The notes beneath the pieces are model-generated. The model did no database searches, was not told where the DNA came from, and saw only the letters and a list, made by a program, of their open reading frames with translations. Below are positions 58,641 to 64,000 of a DNA stretch of 64,000 bases, one piece after another. Position numbers and translations under genes: made by a program. Origin of the DNA: Morinoia aosen (taxonomy: Eukaryota > Arthropoda > Malacostraca > Amphipoda > Talitridae); NCBI GenBank assembly GCA_030386875.1, contig CM059559.1:68462392-68526391 (forward strand), in the 5' to 3' direction. Position 1 is the stretch's first letter. Each line of letters opens with the position of its first letter.

Positions 58641-59049
58641 AAAAAAAGAAAAAAGAAGAAAAACACTTTATTTCCTACAGAGATTGTACAAAATTACAAT
58701 CATTGGTTTTTAAATATCTTAAAGTTAATACACTTAGATGATACACACACATGAATCTTGTAATATCCATGTCACTAGTCGAAAAGAAATGATTGAGGGC
58801 AATGTACTCCTAATTTTGCTTAATCTACATTTGATAATACATGTAATGATAATTCTAAGAGATAATACAATTTCATGGACGATGCATTTTCATTGTGGGG
58901 TGAAAACACTTATGACAGTTTACATGTACATGACATAAAACTTCGCAATTCTTGATGCCAGGAAATAATATATGAATCGCTTGTTTCGGCCAATGTTCAA
59001 AAATGGCATTATAAGGAAGCATGAAAATTTTTTTAAATGTATATCCATA
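58641..59049. other. Interval with possible minus-strand polyadenylated end
   Basis: On the minus strand the sequence TTGTACAATCTCTGTAGG is followed by AAATAAAGTG and a T-rich run, which could be the 3' end of a retroelement with an AATAAA signal. No coding remnant was found to the right of it. Otherwise AT-rich. Confidence 0.35.
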
Positions 59050-59092
59050 TACATATATATATATATATATACATACATACATACATACATAC
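59050..59092. repeat. TA / TACA microsatellite at transposon border
   Basis: (TA)n then (TACA)n directly left of the transposon; a matching TATATATATG continues on the right side from 60791. The transposon evidently inserted into a TA-rich microsatellite, so the exact TA duplication cannot be placed. Confidence 0.8.
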
Positions 59093-60791
59093 ACAGGGTG
59101 TTGGTGGAACTCTTGGTACAGACTTCGGATACTAGTAGAAAATACAAATTTAAACACTTTTTCATCAGTGAAAAAATATTGAAAAATGCTTAGTTTTTAA
59201 TTATTGGGCTTAGCAGTGTTTAATGCTGCGCTTCAAGAACTCACGGCGATCCTAGTTGACCACATGCACTAATGTTCAATAATAACACACAAGGGTAATG
59301 AAAAACGTTGAATTACATGAGGGACTTTAATAAATAATAGAAAGTAACGCATCAAAGTAGGTGTTCAAAATTTCGACCATTAATATCGATACACGCACGA
59401 CACCTTCGTCGAAGCGAGTTGCGTACGTTGCTAAACATTCCTGGGTTGTCAGCGATATCTCCAGCAGCGACTGCAATTCGAGCGACAAGGTCTTCTTCCG
59501 ACACAGGTGTCGCATAAATCAGAGATTTCAAGTGCCCCCATAAGAAAAAATCTAACGGAGTCGAATCAGCAGATCTCAGTGGCCAGGACACAGCACCACC
59601 ACGACCAATCCATCGATTTGGAAATTGTTGGTCAAGAAACCGTCGCACATTTAGAGCATAATGTGCCGGAGCTCCATCGTGTTGAAACCAAAGTCGTCTA
59701 CGAATACCTAATGGCACATTGTCCAATAAACCAGTAAGAATTTCTTCAAGAATGATTTTATACACATCTCCAGTAAGACGCTCTGACAGAATGTATGGAC
59801 CAATGAGTTGATTGTGCACGATACCTGCCCAAACATTGACAGTGTAGCGATGCTGGTGATGACGTTCATGGACGACATGAGGGTTGTTCTGTTGCCATGA
59901 GTGAAAGTTATGATAATAAAAAATTCCATCTCGGCTGAAGGTTGCTTCATCCGTAAACAACACACACTATGCAAAATTGGCATCTTCTACCCCCCCTCCG
60001 ATCTAAAAACCACTGCGTGAATCGCTTACGAGGACCATAATCAACGGGAAGGAGACCCTGGACTCTCTGGAAGTGATACGGATGATAATTATTCCGGTTC
60101 AATATATGCCACACTGTACTATGGTCAAGAATACCAGAAGATGCTGCTGCGGCACGGGTGCTCGTACGCGGGTTTCTACGGAAATGTGCCAACACTTCTT
60201 GCTCTCGATGATAATTCATTGGGCGACCAACGTCTACTCTGTTTACACTGAAACTGCCGGTTTCTTTCAATCTTCGGTGCAATGCAGTGTATAATCGATT
60301 ATCAGGGACTTCTCGATTAGGGTAACGTTCGTGATAGATTCTCGCGGCACGTCTTGCATTACCATTAGCATCACCATAAGTGAAATGCATGTCTGCCATT
60401 TGTGCATTTGTAAGGCGATACATCTTACCACTTCAGTGCCACGGTGCTAACTGACAAAAGATGCACATACGCTTCTCACCAGGGCTCGCTAACGTTGACT
60501 AGGAATTTCTAGAAATTTCCTGAATCTGTGAATTAATGTTTCAAACTGTAAATAAAACATGTTCGATGCTGCCAACACTTGTTCATTCTAATTCCCCATA
60601 TTGCCCTTATTCCTGTCTGTTGCGAAATCGCTGTTGTGTTCTTGTAGCGTTGCATTTAAAACTTCTAAACCCAATAATTAGAAAACTTATTAAAGCGTTT
60701 TTCGATATTTTTTCACTGATGAAAAAGTGTTTAAATTTGTATTTTCTACTAGTAGCCGAAGTTTGTACCAAGAGTTTCACCAACACCCTGT
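59093..60791 (-). mobile_element. Near-complete mariner-like transposon with long TIRs
   Basis: The left end ACAGGGTGTTGGTGGAACTC and the right end, reversed, ACAGGGTGTTGGTGAAACTC are nearly identical. The inverted repeats extend about 100 bases, through CTTGGTACAGACTTCGG / CTTGGTACAAACTTCGG and ACACTTTTTCATCAGTGAAA. Length is about 1.7 kb. A two-part transposase lies on the minus strand. Close similarity of the two ends suggests a more recent arrival than the element at 21.4 kb. Confidence 0.92.
59352..60423 (-). pseudogene. Mariner-like transposase, one frameshift and one stop
   Basis: From the ATG at 60423 the first frame encodes a DUF4817-like helix-turn-helix start (MADMHFTYGDANGNARRAAR), then VGRPM and HSTVWHILNRNNYHPYH and RKRFTQWFLDR. 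The frame is lost in a run of seven C at 59990-59996 (plus strand). Then an in-frame TAG precedes CVLFTDEATF, the first catalytic aspartate. The second frame (59963 to 59352) continues HDGAPAHYALNVRRFLDQQF (second aspartate) and SADSTPLDFFLWG (third). There are 41 residues between the second and third aspartates, a DD41D spacing. All three catalytic residues remain, so only two small lesions disable it. The tail RRCRACIDINGRNFEHLL is the usual end of this family. Confidence 0.9.
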
Positions 60792-60885
60792 ATATATATG
60801 TACACATAAGCATGAGGACCAAGAAGATTATAAGTTTTGTTTTCTAAATCAACAATTTTAACATAACGGTCGTTAGTTAATAAGC
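60792..60885. other. Transposon flank
   Basis: Right half of the split microsatellite followed by AT-rich sequence; nothing else. Confidence 0.4.
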
Positions 60886-61900
60886 ATTTTATTTAAATAT
60901 AAACGGATGATCGCACAAAAAATGTATAGTTTTTACATGAATGCTTTACAATAATAATGAGATGACGAGTTAGGTAATGTTACAAGTTGAAAGTGAACAG
61001 AAAAAAGACCATTATCTCTAGTAAAATGCTAGTTGTCAGTCTAGTACACACATATGTGCACATATACATGTAAATATATACACATACACATGCACACACA
61101 TACCCATGCACATACTTACATCAAACTCGTAAGCATACACAAATGCATTTCTCTGCATCGAGGCAATTACAATACATACGCATTCTATAAAGTGTCATAC
61201 GCATAGCGTGCACACGTACACATATACACAAGTAAGCATGTGCGCAAATATCAGCGTAAACTAGTCAGTATAAACCAGCATTCTAATCGAGGGAAACGGA
61301 GAAAATATCTTTTATTATGGCATGAATTTTTATAAAATTTCCGTGCTAAAAATAGTGGCACAAAACAGTCTACCTAAGTCAGAAACATGAAAACGATTGT
61401 GGGACGTGAATAAGAAAGAAAACATTAATGTCCTATAAGGGTTTCATGTTAGAAAAAATCACATTATCTTTGAAATGTGGCGCAAATTGTCGGTAATTGA
61501 TAAACATACATAGGTATCACATTATTATAAGCATATAACTATATGCATAATAAGCATATTACTACAGTATAAATGGATGATCACACAACGAATTTATTGT
61601 TTTTTACATGGATGCTTTACAATTTCATATTAGAAAAAACACATTATCTTTGTAATATGGTGCAGAATGTCTGCAATTGATAAACACACACACACATAGG
61701 TACCATGACGGTCTAGTTTGATGCTTGCACAGAAACGGAGAGGAATGACAAAATGCAACCTTCGACTGGTTCATCTACTCTAGTGCACACAGGTGTACGG
61801 GGACATATGCACACCCAAATACGCACATACACCTATATACGCACACACACACATATACAAGTAAGCATGTTTGCAAATGGCAGCGTATAGGCGATCAAAT
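60886..61900. repeat. CA-rich duplicated region, about 670-bp period
   Basis: GATGATCGCACAAAA with TTTTTACATGAATGCTTTAC near 60906-60952 recurs as GATGATCACACAACG with TTTTTACATGGATGCTTTAC near 61577-61620. CACATATACACAAGTAAGCATG near 61217 matches CACATATACAAGTAAGCATG near 61850. Within it, TTAGAAAAAATCACATTATC near 61450 and TTAGAAAAAACACATTATC near 61629 form a shorter-period copy. CA-rich blocks at 61030-61110, 61680-61700 and 61800-61860 are part of the unit. Confidence 0.7.
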
Positions 61901-62258
61901 CATAATACCTACGCATACTTCAAAACTGTTGTGTGATGTCTTGAATTATGAAACAATGAGCGAGGGAGTGTTACGAAATATGTATGTTTGTATCACATGA
62001 TATGTTTTTGGCTAAATCACGGAAAGCTATGTTCATATTAGATGATGTTTTTTTTACGTGATAAATTCTTGGCTAAATCCCGTAAATCTACAACATATTT
62101 AAGACATGTTGCCTATATAACATTATGCGGGGCTACGACAAAGGAATGTTAGACCGTTAAGCCGGCGTCGACTAGGCGTGGGAATGGGAGACAGCGCCGC
62201 GAGGGCGAGGGGGAGCTTCGAAGGGGTGAGGGATCAAGAGAGGGCCGCAAAACACGGG

Positions 62259-62418
62259 CCAATCGCGTGGAGGTGTGTCGGGCGCGAACCAATCATAGGC
62301 AAAACTTCAGGACCGGTTAGTTTCCAACGAATCAAGATTGAGAAAATCGAGTGACTTTCGCTGTAGCTTGGAAGAATCGAGATCCTTCGAGAAAGAAAGA
62401 GGCGACACACATAAAAGG
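62259..62418 (+). promoter_or_regulatory. Candidate promoter: two CCAAT boxes and a TATA box
   Basis: CCAAT at 62259-62263 and 62289-62293 lies in a GC-rich stretch, with ATAAAAGG at 62411-62418 further on. A polar open stretch begins about 200 bases downstream. The CCAAT to TATA spacing is longer than usual. It could equally be the U3 part of an LTR; no partner LTR is visible. Confidence 0.35.
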
Positions 62419-62910
62419 AGTGAGACGAGGATAATCAAGGTTCTTGTTGGTGAAAGCGAGTGCGGAAGAGATGCACGTATCTGAGGGGCACGCAAACAGG
62501 CAGCTCGGCGCACTGCTGGTGTGCCTCCAACATATTCAGCAAATCGAATTACCTGTGCACATCGAAAAATTCAAGAGAGGCAACGTCGGCCATCATAAAT
62601 CATCGAAGCTCCAATTTTGCAACATGACTGCTCGAAGCACCTCAGCTTTATGGTGGAATCGTCCAGCATCAACACAGCAACCATGCCACGGAGAGAATTC
62701 GGAATATTAGTGATCAGTTCCGGGAGCACAAGCAACTTCAGCGAGAAAATATTGAAGCCGCACAGCCTTCAGAGTCTACAATTGCCGACACTACGAGTCC
62801 TGCAGTGGTCAAGCAGACTCGGAATTCAGAGCTTGAAATGGGCGCTGAGCATCGCGCTCCCGCACTACGGCCGGCTGATGAGGAAGGAACTTAGGGACCG
62901 TGGGACGGTC

Positions 62911-63020
62911 TGATCTACACTACGTGAATCCTCAAGCAGCATTGGGCGTGTGCTAATTCATCGTCTGAGCTGCACTGCGTGAATTCTCAAGCAGTATTGG
63001 AAGTGTGTTAATTCATCGTG
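62911..63020. repeat. 55-bp tandem duplication
   Basis: CTCAAGCAGCATTGGGCGTG from 62931 recurs as CTCAAGCAGTATTGGAAGTG from 62986, each followed by TGYTAATTCATCGT. Two copies, period 55. Confidence 0.8.
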
Positions 63021-63728
63021 ATCTACAATTGCAAGAAAGGGTTTAGGCCAATCTACTGGTTTGAACTCAGAAAAGTGATCTTTAAGTGTGAAAGTTCTAG
63101 CACAGCCAGCACATGGAATAGTGCGTTCCGAGCGGCGCGCAATCAAATGTGATTTGTGGGATGCGGGCAATTGGCTCATGTTCAAATTCTATGTTGTGAA
63201 GCATTCTATATTTGACACCTTGCTGTGAGTCAAGGTTCGATTCTTTTTGGCATAACCTTTTATCTCATGTGTGCGCTAGCCAGGATGTTCATTTTTATGT
63301 TTTTAATTTTGTTTTTTGTGCGAAATTCACTGTTTGATAGTCGCAAATAAATTCTATGTAGCCAAGGTGTAGTATCGCATTGTGCCGGATAAACTATCAT
63401 ATCGCTAATGATAAGCATCTTGCCCGAGGGCATTGGTGTGCAATTATTGTGGCGATACATATATATATTTCCCTGTGACCATATCCACGTGTTCATCTTA
63501 AATAAATGTGTTTAATCTTTTTGTGCTCATTATTTCGATGCTTATTTATGTGGGTAATGTGCGAGCACAAAGGTGTACATTGTATTTATTTGTGGAGGTT
63601 GAAAATCCTCTCATGCGTACGTGACGGGTAGACCTTTTCACGTATCGCGACAGGAGATTGTTCAGCAATGGAGATACCAGGCAAATGAGATTCGTCAATA
63701 CTTATTCAGTATGTTCTGTAACTAAGAA

Positions 63729-64000
63729 TTATTTTTGAGACACAAGATGACGAGTTATTTTGGCTTTAAATTCTCTCGGTCTTTGAGGGATTTTAATACT
63801 CAGGGGAAGTTTGTTCCACAGTAAGGCGTCTGATATGGGCAGAGCCTTCTGCCCTAAGTGAGATGAACGATAGTTGACTGAGACATTTTTGTTTCTGTTC
63901 GGTTTTTGATTGGTTACAATGGGTGGATGGAAACGCACTATTTCAGCATTGCTCTGAGGAAGATATAACGAGGAAAATACGTATCGGGCCCTCGGCATGA
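63729..64000 (-). pseudogene. Second copy of LINE-3, 3' end, cut by window edge
   Basis: The minus-strand frame reads VFSSLYLPQSNAEIVRF, YRSSHLGQKALPIS and LLWNKLPLSIKI, matching VFSSVYFPQSNAEVVKF, YRSSNVGQKALSVS and FLWNKLPQHIKN of LINE-3 at 18.6-18.85 kb. It is the C-terminal end of ORF2 and enters from beyond the right edge, so the start given by the edge is not real. The frame is open here. Its reverse transcriptase, if present, lies outside the window. Confidence 0.85.

Larger units (their letters stand above)
61901..63728. other. Interval with GC-rich promoter-like part and unassigned frames
   Basis: 62160-62960 is GC-rich. Frames at 62444-62710 and 62617-62913 overlap; a third frame between about 62626 and 62890 reads as polar, coding-like sequence (RIRNISDQFREHKQLQREN and so on) ending at a TAG near 62890. 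It could be a first exon or the start of a retroelement gag, but I cannot decide. A 55-base tandem duplication lies at 62911-63020. Confidence 0.4.

Noticed and set aside
59041-59165. Tyr/Ile-rich open frames over the TA/TACA repeat
   Set aside because: Products of the microsatellite and the transposon inverted repeat, present on both strands.
63170-63250. tRNA-like fragment with a box B (GGTTCGATTC)
   Set aside because: Box A is poor and no cloverleaf arms could be paired.
1-64000. CRISPR array, prophage, operon or bacterial defence system
   Set aside because: No spaced identical repeats, no dense coding and no ribosome binding sites; the window is clearly animal nuclear DNA.

Overview
This is an animal nuclear window, most likely from an arthropod (crustacean, chelicerate or insect; I cannot narrow it). 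The sequence is AT-rich. It carries decayed LINE retrotransposons, Tc1/mariner relics of arthropod type, a tRNA-derived SINE, TTAA-flanked MITEs and many microsatellites, and the only host-like gene is split by introns. There are no operons, ribosome binding sites or prokaryotic genes, and I see no rRNA gene, convincing canonical tRNA gene or CRISPR array. Most open frames are short and have no family resemblance, so I left them out or mention them only in the interval notes.

Layout. 0-0.7 kb: 3' end of a LINE with a (TCAAGT)5 tail. 5.5-6.95 kb: a second LINE relic with a dead reverse transcriptase. 7.9-9.2 kb: a degenerate MITE and a Tc1 transposase relic. 15.8-18.6 kb: a 26-bp minisatellite with an 8-mer higher-order period, foldback sequences and a long-period tandem repeat. 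18.6-20.0 kb: a third LINE (YADD reverse transcriptase, minus strand); a second copy of its 3' part runs off the right window edge. 21.4-26.6 kb: two mariner-type relics, one SINE and a Penelope-like fragment. 26.6-36 kb: mostly anonymous AT-rich DNA with one clean TTAA MITE and a CGCCG-rich repeat. 36.8-42.7 kb: the most gene-like part, with exons whose splice phases fit and which encode a DUF4806-like domain, interwoven with six diverged copies of a roughly 350-bp repeat, one split by a MITE. 44.3-45.3 kb: a three-copy direct/inverted repeat. 48.1-48.6 kb: a long purine-rich tract. 52.3-58.6 kb: two 653-bp inverted copies of an unknown repeat flanking 5 kb, with a second SINE between them. 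59.1-60.8 kb: an almost complete mariner-like element with long inverted repeats. 60.9-64 kb: CA-rich duplications and a GC-rich promoter-like stretch.

Little here works together as a pathway. The window is mainly a record of transposon insertion and decay around one possible DUF4806-type gene. The best candidates for something undescribed are the repeat-embedded DUF4806 locus, the SINE pair whose tRNA-like arm differs by compensatory changes, the 220-bp TTAA MITE family, and the 653-bp inverted repeat pair. All family names come from reading motifs by eye, with no database search.
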